From: an uncultured Bacteroidales bacterium
GTDB lineage: Bacteria > Bacteroidota > Bacteroidia > Bacteroidales > Bacteroidaceae
Direction: 5' to 3'
Assembly: GCA_902779085.1 (NCBI GenBank)
Contig: CACYZY010000001.1
Coordinates: 372,001-436,000 of the forward strand
Length of the DNA stretch: 64,000 nucleotides
The notes beneath the pieces are model-generated. The model was not told the DNA's origin. It searched no databases and worked only from the letters and a program-made list of their open reading frames with translations. Both the position numbers and the translations under genes were made by a program. Within the stretch, counting starts at the first letter, position 1. Each line of letters starts with the position of its first letter. Shown in pieces: positions 52,538 to 62,669 of the stretch.

Positions 52538-55159
52538 TTACAACTTTGCTAGTTCAATGACTTTGTCAACAGCAGCATGGAGTCCGTCTCGGTTCTTGCC
52601 TCCAGCAGTTGCATAGTGGGGTTGGCCACCACCACCGCCTTGAATCAGTTTGCCAGCTTCGCGCACCAAGGCACCTGCATTGAGGTTGTGGCTCTGAACC
52701 ACGTCTTCACTAATCATCACACTGATGAGCGGGCGACCATTCTCTTCTGTGCCAATGACGCAGAATAAGTTTTCGGGAATAGCAGCACGAATCTTGAATG
52801 CCAAATCTTTGGCAGCATTGGCTGACATAGGTAATACTGACTTCACTACCTTTATGCCGTTGATGGTCTCTGCATGGCTCACCAATTGGTTCTTTACGTT
52901 CTCGACAGTCTGTGCCTGGAACTTCTCGATTTCCTTCTTCATGCTGTCGTGCTCGCTGATATATTTCTGTACAGTCCCCATTAGGTCTGGCGCATTGTTA
53001 AATAATGCACGCATGCCTTTTATGGTATCTTCCATCGTGTAGAGCATATCTTCGAGTTTCTTGCCTGTGATGGCCTCAATACGACGTACGCCAGCAGCTA
53101 CACTGCTCTCGCTCACAATCTTGAACATGCCGATATGACCCGTTGACCTTACATGGATACCACCGCAGAACTCAACACTTTCAGCAAATTGCACCACGCG
53201 AACCTTGTCACCGTATTTCTCGCCAAAGAGAGCGATGGCACCCATCTTCTTGGCTTCTTCCAAAGGGGTGTCTCGATGCTCCTGCAATGGGATGTCCTCA
53301 CGAATCTTGGCATTAACGATGCGCTCAACCTGGCGAAGCTCTTCATCGGTGACTTTCTGGAAATGAGAGAAGTCGAATCGTAAGGTCTCTGGTGACACAA
53401 ACGAACCCTTTTGCTCTACATGGGTGCCCAGCACCTGACGCAAAGCAGTGTCGAGCAAGTGGGTAGCTGAGTGGTTAGCTGCACTGGCTGCACGCTTCTC
53501 CAAATCGACACATGCCATGAAGTTGGCCTCTGGATGCTCGGGCAACTTGGTGGCAATGTGTACGGTCATACCGTTCTCATGCTTGGCATCCACAATGTCG
53601 ATGGTCTCGAACTCGCTACATATCACACCACATTCGCCTACCTGACCACCCATTTCGCCATAGAATGGGGTGTAGTCAAGTACTATCTGATAGAAAGTCT
53701 GTTTCTTCTGTGTTATCTTGCGGTAACGAAGTATGTGACATTCGTATTCGCTATAGTCGTAACCAACAAACTCTGTCTCACCCTCACGCAGTGTAACCCA
53801 GTCACCTGTCTCTACGGCAGCAGCGTTGCGCGCACGGGCTTTCTGCTTTTCCATTTCTTCACCAAACTGTTTTTCATCTACAGTCAGACCGTTCTCTCGG
53901 CAAATTAGCTCGGTAAGATCAAGTGGGAACCCATAGGTGTCAAACAATGTGAATGCCTGAACACCATCAAGTTCTGTCTTGCCTTTTGCCTTCACTTCAT
54001 CCATTGCCTTGTTCAGCAAGCTGATGCCATTATCAAGTGTACGTAAGAAAGAATCTTCCTCTTCCTTCATCACCTTGGCAATTAGCTCACGCTGAGCATC
54101 CAGCTCGGGATAGGTAGCACCCATCTCACGAATCAGCACAGGTAATAGCTTGTAGATAAATGCCTCTTTCTGCCCCAAGAAAGTGTAGGCATAGCGGATG
54201 GCACGGCGCAAAATACGACGAATCACATAACCAGCCTTGGCGTTGCTTGGCAGTTGACCATCGGCAATAGAGAATGCGATGGTACGCAAGTGATCTGCCA
54301 CTACACGCATTGCCACATCTATTTTTTCGTCTTTGCCATACTGAAGGTCAGAAAGACGACCAATTTCCTGAATGATAGGCTGGAAGATGTCGGTGTCGTA
54401 GTTTGACTGTTTGCCCTGCAACGAACGAACCAAACGTTCAAAACCCATGCCGGTGTCGATCACTTTGGCAGGCAATGGCTCCAGACTTTGGTCAGCCTTG
54501 CGATTATATTGCATAAACACTAGATTCCAGATTTCAATCACTTGTGGGTGGTCTTTGTTAACCAACTCATAGCCAGGTACGGCAGCTTTCTCGGCAGCCG
54601 AACGAGAGTCTAGGTGAATCTCAGAGCAAGGACCGCAAGGACCGGTATCACCCATTTCCCAGAAATTGTCGTGCTTATTACCATTGATAATGTGGCTCTT
54701 TGGCAAGAACTGCTCCCAATAGCTAGCTGCTTCGTTGTCACGCTCTAAGCCTTCTGAAGGAGAACCCTCAAATACGGTAGCATACAAATCTTCTGGATTG
54801 AGTTTCAATACATCTACCAGAAATTCCCATGCCCAACTGATGGCTTCTTTCTTGAAATAATCGCCGAACGACCAGTTGCCCAGCATTTCAAACATAGTGT
54901 GATGGTAGGTGTCGTGACCCACTTCTTCCAAATCGTTATGTTTACCACTCACGCGTAAGCATTTTTGTGAGTCGGTTACACGCTTCCATTGAGCTGGGCG
55001 GTTGCCCAATATAATGTCCTTAAACTGATTCATGCCTGCGTTGGTGAACATCAGCGTAGGGTCGTCTTTAATCACCATTGGAGCAGAAGGTACTTTGTGG
55101 TGACCTTTGCTCTCGAAGAAACCTGTAAAAGCGTCTCTTATCTCATTAGCTGTCAACAT
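52538..55159 (-). CDS. alaS: Alanyl-tRNA synthetase
   Basis: An 873-residue class II synthetase. The N-terminal catalytic core has [33 protein letters not shown] and [13 protein letters not shown]; the editing domain has [11 protein letters not shown] (HxxxH) and [14 protein letters not shown] (C-x-x-x-H); the C-terminal DHHA1 domain ends [15 protein letters not shown]. All editing ligands are intact. Promoter at 55198-55229. Confidence 0.97.
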   Translation of the reverse strand: MLTANEIRDAFTGFFESKGHHKVPSAPMVIKDDPTLMFTNAGMNQFKDIILGNRPAQWKRVTDSQKCLRVSGKHNDLEEVGHDTYHHTMFEMLGNWSFGDYFKKEAISWAWEFLVDVLKLNPEDLYATVFEGSPSEGLERDNEAASYWEQFLPKSHIINGNKHDNFWEMGDTGPCGPCSEIHLDSRSAAEKAAVPGYELVNKDHPQVIEIWNLVFMQYNRKADQSLEPLPAKVIDTGMGFERLVRSLQGKQSNYDTDIFQPIIQEIGRLSDLQYGKDEKIDVAMRVVADHLRTIAFSIADGQLPSNAKAGYVIRRILRRAIRYAYTFLGQKEAFIYKLLPVLIREMGATYPELDAQRELIAKVMKEEEDSFLRTLDNGISLLNKAMDEVKAKGKTELDGVQAFTLFDTYGFPLDLTELICRENGLTVDEKQFGEEMEKQKARARNAAAVETGDWVTLREGETEFVGYDYSEYECHILRYRKITQKKQTFYQIVLDYTPFYGEMGGQVGECGVICSEFETIDIVDAKHENGMTVHIATKLPEHPEANFMACVDLEKRAASAANHSATHLLDTALRQVLGTHVEQKGSFVSPETLRFDFSHFQKVTDEELRQVERIVNAKIREDIPLQEHRDTPLEEAKKMGAIALFGEKYGDKVRVVQFAESVEFCGGIHVRSTGHIGMFKIVSESSVAAGVRRIEAITGKKLEDMLYTMEDTIKGMRALFNNAPDLMGTVQKYISEHDSMKKEIEKFQAQTVENVKNQLVSHAETINGIKVVKSVLPMSANAAKDLAFKIRAAIPENLFCVIGTEENGRPLISVMISEDVVQSHNLNAGALVREAGKLIQGGGGGQPHYATAGGKNRDGLHAAVDKVIELAKL

Positions 55160-55197
55160 ATCGAACGTTTTTTTATACTTTTTTCTAAATTTGGTTG

Positions 55198-55229
55198 CAA
55201 AGATACTGCTTTTTTATTAGTTTTACAAA
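55198..55229 (-). promoter_or_regulatory. Promoter of alaS
   Basis: Minus-strand TTTG (55226-55229), a 20-nt spacer, TATCTTTG (55198-55205): full consensus match, 38 nt before the ATG. Confidence 0.75.
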
Positions 55230-55240
55230 AAAATCAGAAT

Positions 55241-55618
55241 ATGCTGAACAAAGAGAATGAATTAAAGCTATTTTACTCCATTAGTGAGGTGGCAGAGATG
55301 TTTAATGTCAACGAATCAACTCTTCGTTTCTGGGAGAAGGAGTTCCCTGCATTGGCTCCCAAGAAAGCTGGTAGAGGAATTCGTCAATATCAGCAGAAAG
55401 ACATTGAATTTGTAAGACTCATCCATCATTTGGTAAAAGAAGAGGGAATGACCATTCCTGGTGCACGTCAACGTCTCAAAGTAAACAAAGACAATACGGT
55501 TAAGAAAGTAGAGGTGTTGGAGCGACTTAAAGCCATACGCAAAGAATTGGCTGGAATGCGTGATGCGTTAGATGCTTTTACCTACGATCAAGTTGAAGAA
55601 CTGAAGGACAATCTGTAG
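55241..55618 (+). CDS. MerR family transcriptional regulator
   Basis: A 125-residue protein with an N-terminal MerR winged helix (LFYSISEVAEMFNVNESTLR, FWEKEFPALAPKKAGRGIRQ, YQQKDIEFVRLIHHLV) and a C-terminal coiled coil (VEVLERLKAIRKELAGMRDA). There are no effector Cys residues. Such short MerR proteins are widespread in Bacteroidota; target unknown. ATG 55241 is only 11 bp past the alaS promoter; an open frame reaching back to 54989 is antisense to alaS and was discarded. No promoter was found on the plus strand. Confidence 0.88.
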   Translation: MLNKENELKLFYSISEVAEMFNVNESTLRFWEKEFPALAPKKAGRGIRQYQQKDIEFVRLIHHLVKEEGMTIPGARQRLKVNKDNTVKKVEVLERLKAIRKELAGMRDALDAFTYDQVEELKDNL

Positions 55619-55633
55619 CTCCTTCAGTTTTTT
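55599..55633 (+). terminator. Terminator of the MerR gene
   Basis: AACTGAAGGA (55599-55608) and TCCTTCAGTT (55620-55629) form a 10-bp stem with an 11-nt loop and T-run to 55633. The left arm overlaps the last codons of the gene. Confidence 0.75.
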
Positions 55634-55656
55634 GTTTTGTGAGTAAAATCGAGGAT

Positions 55657-57930
55657 TTATTCCCTAATTACTTCCTGAATACTGTCTATACGTTTTAGTT
55701 CTGCAATGATGGCATGCACATCATCAACGTCGTGCACATACAGTTGTATGTTACCCTCAAAAATACCCTCTACTGTTTCGATGGTAAGCTTGCGGATATT
55801 AACGTTTAATTGGTGAGAAATGATTTGTGTTACATCGCTTAACAATCCCATGCGGTCAACGCCCTTGATATTGATAGTTACCAAAAATGATAATTGCTTG
55901 TGAGTATCCCATTGAGTCGCAATGATACGGTTGCCATAACTACTCTTCAGTTTGGAGGCAATAGGGCACTGACGTTTGTGTATAGTGATTTTACCACTTG
56001 TATCGATATACCCCAGTACATCGTCACCAGGTATAGGATGACAACAATCAGCAATAGCATATTTATTTTGAATAGTATCTTCTGTAAGCTTTAGTATTTG
56101 TTTGGTAATCTTCTTTACCTCTTTCTTTTCTATCTCTTGTTTGTCTTCGGGCTGCTTGGTAGCACCTTCGTTGTCTTTCTCTTTATTACCAAATGGCAAC
56201 TTGAGGAATCTGCGCCAAGATGTTTTGCTCTTGCCTTTCAGAACATCGATATCGTTTTCACCTAATTCAATCTTTCCTGAACCTATTGATTCCAACAAGC
56301 TGTCTGTATCTGGTTTCTCATGGAAACGAGCTAGTTTATTGAGTACCACCTCGTCCACATAGATGCCTTCTTCTTTTAAGAAATCACCCAGCTTATCGAG
56401 CCCCTTCTTTTGGGTAGCTTTCGCTTCTTTGCGTAAGATGGAAGCTATCTTGGCACGAGCCTTAGCTGTAGCAGCTATATTTTCCCATTCAGGTTGTACT
56501 TTTTGTGAACGAGAAGTAAGAATCTCCACCTGGTCACCACTATTGAGTTTATGGCTCAATGGAACTAATCGGTGGTTTACCTTGGCTCCAATGCAATGGG
56601 CACCAATCTCTGTGTGTAATGAGAAACCAAAATCCAATACAGTGGAATTTTGTGGCAAAGTCTTGATTTCTCCTTTCGGCGTAAATACGAATATCTCTTG
56701 AGCAAACAGGTTCAGTTTGATGGTATCGAGGAAGTCCATCGCATCAGGCTGTGGGTCGTCAAGGATTTCCTTAATGGTAACCAGCCATTTGTTCAGTTCT
56801 GTATCATCGTCAGTAGGGGATATGTCTTCTTGCGCAGTCCCGTCTTTGTATTTCCAATGAGCAGCGAAGCCTTGCTCGGCAATGTCGTTCATGCGCTCAC
56901 TGCGTATCTGTACCTCTATCCACTGGCCATTGTTTGCCATAAGAGTTACGTGCAGAGCCTGATAACCATTGGCTTTAGGGTGGCTAACCCAATCGCGTAT
57001 CCGGTCGGGATGAGGCTTATATATCTGCGACAGACTGACGTAGATGTCGAAACAATTGTTCATCTCCACTTCTGGAGAAGCAGGCTCGAAGATGATGCGT
57101 ACTGCAAGGATATCATATACTTCATCGAAAGTAACATGCTTGGTCTGCATTTTGTTCCAGATGGAATAGACCGCTTTGACACGTGCCATAATACGATATT
57201 TCAGCCCCATCTTATCGAGTTGCTGACGTATAGGAGCTGTAAACTCAGTAAACACCTTGTCACGTTCAGCTGCCGTTTCTTCCAACTTCAACTCTATCTC
57301 ACGATACTCTTCCGGATGCTCGTATTTGAAACTTAGATTCTCAAGTTCAGTTTTAATCTTGTTCAATCCAAGACGATAGGCCAAAGGAGCATAAAGATAG
57401 AGCGTCTCTCCTGCAATTTTGTATTGTTTGTTGGGTGCCTGCGACTCTAGGGTACGCATATTGTGCAGTCGGTCGGCTATCTTGATGAGGATGACTCGGA
57501 TGTCATCGTTCATGGTGAGCAATAACTTCTTGAAATTCTCCGCTTGAGCAGAGGCGTGGTCACCGAAGATACCACCAGATATCTTGGTCAGACCATCAAC
57601 AATCTGTGCAATTTTTGGACCAAAGATGTTTTCAATGTCCTCTACCGTATAGTCAGTATCTTCAACTACGTCATGCAATAAAGCTGAGCAAATAGATGTA
57701 GAGCCAAGACCGATCTCATTGCACACAATCTTGGCAACACTGATAGGGTGTAGAATATAAGGTTCACCCGACAAACGTCTGATACCTTTATGGGCCTCAT
57801 TGGCAAAGTTAAAGGCCTTGGTGATGATTTCCACACGTTTGCGGTGCTTGGTAGCGAGATAATCATTCAGTAGCTCTTGAAAGGCCTGCTGAATCATTTC
57901 TTCCTCATTATCTATCTGTTTGTTCTCCAT
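55657..57930 (-). CDS. rel: Bifunctional (p)ppGpp synthetase/hydrolase
   Basis: A 757-residue RelA/SpoT homologue. The N-terminal HD hydrolase domain has LLHDVVEDTDYT and RLHNMRTL. The synthetase domain follows (YDILAVRIIFE; HPKANGYQALHVTL; EVQIRSERMNDIAEQGFAAHWKYK). TGS (EIFVFTPKGEIKTLPQNSTV), a helical region, the CCHPIPGDD zinc-finger-like block and a C-terminal ACT domain complete it. The HDxxED is intact, so both making and breaking (p)ppGpp are expected. Last gene of the parA-parB operon, 21 nt after the transglycosylase. Confidence 0.95.
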   Translation of the reverse strand: MENKQIDNEEEMIQQAFQELLNDYLATKHRKRVEIITKAFNFANEAHKGIRRLSGEPYILHPISVAKIVCNEIGLGSTSICSALLHDVVEDTDYTVEDIENIFGPKIAQIVDGLTKISGGIFGDHASAQAENFKKLLLTMNDDIRVILIKIADRLHNMRTLESQAPNKQYKIAGETLYLYAPLAYRLGLNKIKTELENLSFKYEHPEEYREIELKLEETAAERDKVFTEFTAPIRQQLDKMGLKYRIMARVKAVYSIWNKMQTKHVTFDEVYDILAVRIIFEPASPEVEMNNCFDIYVSLSQIYKPHPDRIRDWVSHPKANGYQALHVTLMANNGQWIEVQIRSERMNDIAEQGFAAHWKYKDGTAQEDISPTDDDTELNKWLVTIKEILDDPQPDAMDFLDTIKLNLFAQEIFVFTPKGEIKTLPQNSTVLDFGFSLHTEIGAHCIGAKVNHRLVPLSHKLNSGDQVEILTSRSQKVQPEWENIAATAKARAKIASILRKEAKATQKKGLDKLGDFLKEEGIYVDEVVLNKLARFHEKPDTDSLLESIGSGKIELGENDIDVLKGKSKTSWRRFLKLPFGNKEKDNEGATKQPEDKQEIEKKEVKKITKQILKLTEDTIQNKYAIADCCHPIPGDDVLGYIDTSGKITIHKRQCPIASKLKSSYGNRIIATQWDTHKQLSFLVTINIKGVDRMGLLSDVTQIISHQLNVNIRKLTIETVEGIFEGNIQLYVHDVDDVHAIIAELKRIDSIQEVIRE

Positions 57931-57951
57931 AATTAGATGAGGTAGCTGCTG

Positions 57952-59307
57952 TTATTTATATATCTTTAAAGATTGCCCAGCATTAATGCGGGTGCCTCTG
58001 ATACCATTCCAACTCCTTAGTTGATTAACCGTTACGCCATAGCGAGCAGCAATGGTAGATAGCGACTCACCACTCCGAACCTTATGCGTTCTTGCGGTAC
58101 TGTTAGCTGGTGTTGTTGCAGTTCTATTAGTAGTTGTAGTGCGAGTACGTTGTTGACGAGCATTCTGCTGAGGCACAGTTACTACCCTGCGGTTGCGAAA
58201 GAACTCGTTGGCACGATAGGCATATATAGTATCTTGTTTCTCGATGAAAGAACCAACATAATTTTGAGGCAATCGCAACGTCTGAGGCTTAGTGTCTCCA
58301 GGAATGATATCACGCTTGTATTGGGGATTCAAACTCTTTAACATGTCTATATCTACCCCACAAATGTCTGCTATCTGTTGGAAATGAACATTGTGGCTCA
58401 CCTGTATAGTGTCGGTAGCTTCAGGCATGCTTGTTTCCATAGGACAGATGTTGTGGTGGCAATAATAGGTCATAACATAGTTGGCTGCTATGAAAGATGG
58501 GACATATCCACGAGTTTCCTTGGGCAAGTAGTTGTAGATTTCCCAATAGTCGCGCTTCCCAGCACGGCTGATGGCTTTGTTCACATTGCCTGGCCCACAG
58601 TTATAAGCAGCAATTGCCAAGTTCCAGTCTTTATAAATATCGTACATGTCTTTCAAATAACGAACAGCTGCCCATGTGGCCTTGATAGGATCTTGGCGCT
58701 CATCAACATAGTTGTTGTTCTCCAAACCGTAAAGTCTACCAGTAGTTAGCATGAACTGCCACAAACCGCTGGCACCTGCTCTTGATATAGCCCGAGGGTT
58801 GAGAGCTGATTCTACGATAGGCAGATATTTCAATTCTAATGGTAAGTCGTAGGCATAAAGTGCTTCTTCAAACATTGGGATGTAGAAGTTGCTCAGACTC
58901 AACATCAGTGACATACGTTGGCGTAATGCACCAGAAGTATATTTCTCAATAAATTCGCGCACAACCTCATTGTATGGCATCTCTATGATAGAAGGGATGC
59001 GGCTTAGACGATCAATATAGATAGAGTCACTGAACAACGGATTCTCATCGCTAGTGCTGCAATCCTTGCCCAAGTCTATGTAATTCTTGGCTTTCCAGTC
59101 AGCTAGCAGACTATCAATAGGGTAGGTCATGCTTAATGGAAGTTCAAAGCTTTCAGTATGAGAACCACCATTGCTATCGTGTATGGTTACATTAAAAGTC
59201 TCTGGCTCTTGGGCATTGACCGTTGACCATTGACTATTCACCATGAATGTAGTCAATGCAATAGCAAAACCTATGATAACTCTTTTTTTAATCATGTTCA
59301 TAATCAT
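57952..59307 (-). CDS. MltD-like lytic transglycosylase with LysM domain
   Basis: A 451-residue exported enzyme. The SLT domain (about 155-300) has catalytic Glu in LPIVESALNP and the typical SRAGASGLWQFM and YNCGPGNVNKAI motifs. A spacer with a Thr/Asn/Ala-rich stretch (about 380-405) leads to a single C-terminal LysM (HKVRSGESLSTIAARYGVTV, NAGQSLKIYK). It cleaves peptidoglycan glycan chains. The signal peptide (about 1-33) ends in a segment translated from a degenerate 7-bp repeat (59215-59242). It follows DUF5683 in the parAB operon. Confidence 0.93.
   Translation of the reverse strand: MIMNMIKKRVIIGFAIALTTFMVNSQWSTVNAQEPETFNVTIHDSNGGSHTESFELPLSMTYPIDSLLADWKAKNYIDLGKDCSTSDENPLFSDSIYIDRLSRIPSIIEMPYNEVVREFIEKYTSGALRQRMSLMLSLSNFYIPMFEEALYAYDLPLELKYLPIVESALNPRAISRAGASGLWQFMLTTGRLYGLENNNYVDERQDPIKATWAAVRYLKDMYDIYKDWNLAIAAYNCGPGNVNKAISRAGKRDYWEIYNYLPKETRGYVPSFIAANYVMTYYCHHNICPMETSMPEATDTIQVSHNVHFQQIADICGVDIDMLKSLNPQYKRDIIPGDTKPQTLRLPQNYVGSFIEKQDTIYAYRANEFFRNRRVVTVPQQNARQQRTRTTTTNRTATTPANSTARTHKVRSGESLSTIAARYGVTVNQLRSWNGIRGTRINAGQSLKIYK
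59215..59242 (-). repeat. Degenerate heptanucleotide repeat in a signal-peptide coding region
   Basis: Four consecutive 7-bp units on the plus strand: ATTGACC, GTTGACC, ATTGACT, ATTCACC. On the coding strand they give VNSQWSTVNAQ at the end of the MltD-like signal peptide. Same type of element as at 749-780. Confidence 0.75.
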
Positions 59308-59314
59308 TAGTCAA

Positions 59315-60076
59315 TTAAAAATTAAAGCTGCATTGTAATCCAACTGCCTGGTTTTTTAGTCCTTTCCCATTCAATAATCCATTATCCATAACAGCAGGTT
59401 CCACACGCATACTCAAATCTGGAGAGATGTCAAAATTTGATAACTCAGCATCAACATAAGCGTCAATCACCGACAGGGCGTATACTGCAATAAATGCAAA
59501 TACGCTGATGTCACGATAACGGCGATATGAGTCTTTTCGTTTCTTCAGCAGATCTGTTATCTGGGTCTTAGAAACTCGTTCCATGTACCTAGAAGGTATA
59601 AGTTCGGTAATACTCTTTGCCGTCCAGTTATTATTTACTGCATCTTTATAAGCAGCAGCATAGTCTTTATACATGCGGTTATTCCATGTTAAAGCATAAG
59701 CGCATCCAGCAAATCCTGCGTAAAAGATGGGCAGTTTCCAGTATTTCTTGTTATAGATCTGTCCTCCCCCAGGAAACACCAATGCCATCCAAGTTGCTTT
59801 GGTTGGATTGGGTATCCACTGTTTTGCCAATTGTATACTATCAGCTTCTTTCACATCTATTACAACAGGTGATTGAAGCTCCATCAGCTGTTCTTGGTTA
59901 GCAGCATCAATACTATCGGAAGTAGTGATGGATATGCTGTCATTTACCTGCATGTGCCTCCTCCTTCTGGAAGCCCGTGAGTCATTTTGCGCATCGGCCA
60001 CACTACCTATCGCTAACATTAGCAAGGTGAGTAGCATCCACATGAAGTGATATGTCCTATATTTTTTTGCAAACAT
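59315..60076 (-). CDS. DUF5683 family protein
   Basis: A 253-residue protein with an N-terminal signal peptide or anchor (MWMLLTLLMLAIGSVADAQ), a Ser/Arg-rich segment (NDSRASRRRRHMQVND), and the DUF5683 core (PNPTKATWMALVFPGGGQIYNKKYWKLPIFYAG; YRRYRDISVFAFIAVYALSV) with two or three hydrophobic stretches. Function unknown; it lies regularly beside parB in Bacteroidales, 3 nt from parB here and 7 nt before the MltD-like gene. Confidence 0.85.
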   Translation of the reverse strand: MFAKKYRTYHFMWMLLTLLMLAIGSVADAQNDSRASRRRRHMQVNDSISITTSDSIDAANQEQLMELQSPVVIDVKEADSIQLAKQWIPNPTKATWMALVFPGGGQIYNKKYWKLPIFYAGFAGCAYALTWNNRMYKDYAAAYKDAVNNNWTAKSITELIPSRYMERVSKTQITDLLKKRKDSYRRYRDISVFAFIAVYALSVIDAYVDAELSNFDISPDLSMRVEPAVMDNGLLNGKGLKNQAVGLQCSFNF

Positions 60077-60079
60077 AGC

Positions 60080-60958
60080 CTACTTCATTGAATCAAACAG
60101 CGTCATGATGCGTTCAAGGTCCTCTTCGTTATTGAACGGAATAGTTATCTTTCCTTTCCCCTTTGGAGAACAAGTGAGTTGGACCTTGGCCTTGAAAAAA
60201 CCAGTAAGCTGCTGTTTCAATAAATTATACTCGACAGGTAGTTTCACCTGTTTAGGTTTAACCTTCTTGTCGCCAACTTTCACTGTCTGACCTTGTGAAA
60301 GCGACTTTACTAATTCTTCTACTTGACGTACTGAATAGTCTTTATCTACTATCTCACGATATAGGTTCACTTGCAATTTAGGGTCGGAAAGAGACACCAA
60401 TGCTCGAGCATGAGCCATCTCAATTTGCTTGTTTTTCAACCCCATCTGCACCTCTGCAGGTAACTTGAGCAAACGCAGGTAGTTGGCAATTGTGGCACGG
60501 TTCTTACCCACACGCTCGCTGAGTTGCTCCTGAGTGAGGTGATACTGATCGAGCAAGTGTTGGTAGGCCAAAGCTATTTCCATTGAATTGAGGTCCTCAC
60601 GCTGGATGTTTTCAATCAGTGCCATCTGCATCACATTCTCGTCATCGGCGGTGCGTATGTAGGCGGGAATGGTTGTCAATCCAGCTATTTGAGCAGCCCG
60701 AAAGCGACGCTCACCAGCAATGATCTGATATGCGTCTGTGTCTGTTTGACGTAGGGTAATGGGCTGAATAATACCTACTTCGGCTATTGAATCGGCCAAT
60801 TCCTTCAACGCCTCTTCGTTGAACTCACGACGAGGCTGATTGGGATTGACATGGATTTTATTCAGTTCAATCTCATTGATGGAAGATGAGCCTTCCGTCT
60901 GTATATCACTTATGTCAAGCAGAGCATCAAGACCTCTGCCCAATGCATTCTTTTTCAT
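60080..60958 (-). CDS. parB: Chromosome partitioning protein ParB
   Basis: A 292-residue protein. MKKNALGRGLDALL is the ParA-contact motif; HVNPNQPRREFNEEALKELA and GERRFRAAQIAGLTTIPAYI form the CTPase domain; ENIQREDLNSMEIALAY and EQLSERVGKNRATIANYLRL are the helix-turn-helix that binds parS; the C-terminal domain dimerises. Immediately downstream of parA. No parS site was recognised in the window. Confidence 0.95.
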   Translation of the reverse strand: MKKNALGRGLDALLDISDIQTEGSSSINEIELNKIHVNPNQPRREFNEEALKELADSIAEVGIIQPITLRQTDTDAYQIIAGERRFRAAQIAGLTTIPAYIRTADDENVMQMALIENIQREDLNSMEIALAYQHLLDQYHLTQEQLSERVGKNRATIANYLRLLKLPAEVQMGLKNKQIEMAHARALVSLSDPKLQVNLYREIVDKDYSVRQVEELVKSLSQGQTVKVGDKKVKPKQVKLPVEYNLLKQQLTGFFKAKVQLTCSPKGKGKITIPFNNEEDLERIMTLFDSMK

Positions 60959-61723
60959 TTAACTATTTCTTTCAATCAATTCTTTTGCCAAAGCCATATG
61001 ATTACGTGCACCATTGGAATCTGCATCATATAGGATGGCAGGTAAACCGAAACTCGGCGCCTCACTCAGTTTTACGTTACGCTGGATAACTGTCTTGAAG
61101 ACAAGTTCTTGGAAATGTTTTTTCACTTCGTCGTAGATTTGGTTAGCTTGACGGAGACGTGAATCATACATAGTGAGCAAGAAACCTTCAATCTCCAAAG
61201 AGGGATTCAACTTTGTCTTGATAATCTTGATGGTGTTCAGCAACTTGCTAATGCCTTCCAAAGCAAAGTACTCAGCCTGTACAGGTATAATCACAGAGTC
61301 TGCAGCAGTCAGTGAGTTTACTGTTATCAAACCCAATGATGGTGAGCAGTCTATAAAAATATAATCGAATTCATCTTTCAAGGGCATCAATATTTTCTTC
61401 AGGATTTTCTCGCGCCCCTTCATATTCAACATCTCTATCTCAGCTCCTACCAAGTTGATGTGAGAAGGAATAACTTTCAGTGAATCGATTTCTGTATTTT
61501 GTATGGCTCTATGCACATCTGCATTGTCAATTAAGCATTCGTAGATGGAAGTCTCTATCTCTCTGATGTTGATGCCCAAGCCTGATGAAGCATTGGCTTG
61601 AGGGTCTGCATCCACCACCAATACCTTTTTTTCCAGCGTAGCTAATGAAGCTGCTAGATTAATAGTGGTTGTGGTTTTTCCCACGCCGCCCTTTTGATTA
61701 GCTAAAGCAATTATCTTTCCCAT
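60959..61723 (-). CDS. parA: Chromosome partitioning ATPase ParA (Soj)
   Basis: A 254-residue deviant-Walker ATPase: ALANQKGGVGKTTTTINLAA (both signature lysines), VVDADPQANASSG, YIFIDCSPSLGL. It drives origin segregation with ParB. ATG 61723 is chosen over the longer frame from 61762 because the family starts MGKII and the -7 box is at 61775-61782. It heads the parA-parB-DUF5683-MltD-rel operon and is divergent from surE. Confidence 0.95.
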   Translation of the reverse strand: MGKIIALANQKGGVGKTTTTINLAASLATLEKKVLVVDADPQANASSGLGINIREIETSIYECLIDNADVHRAIQNTEIDSLKVIPSHINLVGAEIEMLNMKGREKILKKILMPLKDEFDYIFIDCSPSLGLITVNSLTAADSVIIPVQAEYFALEGISKLLNTIKIIKTKLNPSLEIEGFLLTMYDSRLRQANQIYDEVKKHFQELVFKTVIQRNVKLSEAPSFGLPAILYDADSNGARNHMALAKELIERNS

Positions 61724-61774
61724 AATTATTGTGTTATAGATAGCAAAAGGATAAATATACACTTATGCCGAGGG

Positions 61775-61873
61775 CAAAGATAAGCAAAATATCCCACATA
61801 TTGATTAAATCGGTGTTAATTCCTTAATTTTTTTAAATAAGTTGGCAGATAAGGAATGTTTGTGTTAACTTTG
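61775..61873. promoter_or_regulatory. Divergent promoters of the parA operon and surE
   Basis: Minus-strand -7 box TATCTTTG (61775-61782) for parA. Plus strand: GTTG (61841-61844), a 21-nt spacer, TAACTTTG (61866-61873), 30 nt before the surE ATG. Confidence 0.6.
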
Positions 61874-61903
61874 CAACCGAATTAAAAAGATTAAACGTTA
61901 ATT

Positions 61904-62668
61904 ATGGAGAATAATAAACCGCTTATCCTGATTTCGAATGATGATGGCGTAATTTCAAAAGGTATTAGTGCATTGATTCGCTTCTTGCGTCCTTTGGGTG
62001 ATATTGTTGTAATGGCCCCTGATGCTCCTCGCTCAGGCGTGGGTTGTGGTGTTTCTATCAACGAACCTGTCATGTTTCAGATGATCCGTAAGGATGTTGG
62101 ATTGTCAGTATATAAATGTTCGGGTACACCAGTCGATTGCATCAAGTTGGCCTTTTATACAGTACTTGATCGTCAGCCTGATATCATCATAGGTGGAATT
62201 AATCATGGTGACAACTCATCTGTGAACGTGCATTATTCTGGAACTATGGGAGCTGTCATTGAAGGTGCAATTCGTGGTATTCCTTCTGTAGCTTTTTCTC
62301 TTTGTGACCATGATGCCGATGCAGACTTTGACCCAGCAGGTCCATATATCAGGGATATAGTGGAGAAGGTATTGGAACGTGGTTTACCACTCAATACTTG
62401 TCTGAATGTAAATTTCCCAAATGTGAAAGAGTTGAAAGGTGTGCGCATCTGTGAGCAAGCAAAAGGTATCTGGATTAATGAATGGGAGAGTTTCGCTCAC
62501 AGAGGCGATTCTCAGTTCTTCTGGATGGCTGGTGAGTACAAGAATACTGATCCTGAGAACGAAAATAGCGATCGTTGGGCTTTAGAGAATGGCTATGTCG
62601 CTATCACCCCTACATTGGTGGATATGACTGCTCGTGAATTGATGAACGACTTGAAGTCGTGGTTCTGA
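61904..62668 (+). CDS. surE: 5'/3'-nucleotidase SurE
   Basis: A 254-residue metal-dependent phosphatase of nucleoside monophosphates. [13 protein letters not shown] (metal-binding Asp pair), [29 protein letters not shown] and [26 protein letters not shown] are the diagnostic blocks. Full length. One base separates it from lpxB. Confidence 0.95.
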   Translation: MENNKPLILISNDDGVISKGISALIRFLRPLGDIVVMAPDAPRSGVGCGVSINEPVMFQMIRKDVGLSVYKCSGTPVDCIKLAFYTVLDRQPDIIIGGINHGDNSSVNVHYSGTMGAVIEGAIRGIPSVAFSLCDHDADADFDPAGPYIRDIVEKVLERGLPLNTCLNVNFPNVKELKGVRICEQAKGIWINEWESFAHRGDSQFFWMAGEYKNTDPENENSDRWALENGYVAITPTLVDMTARELMNDLKSWF

Positions 62669-62669
62669 T

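Noticed and set aside
54989-55240. Upstream extension of the MerR reading frame
   Set aside because: It is antisense to the alaS 5' region; family homology begins at 55241.
59952-62000. parS site near parAB
   Set aside because: No near-match to the 16-bp TGTTTCACGTGAAACA palindrome was noticed; origin position cannot be inferred.
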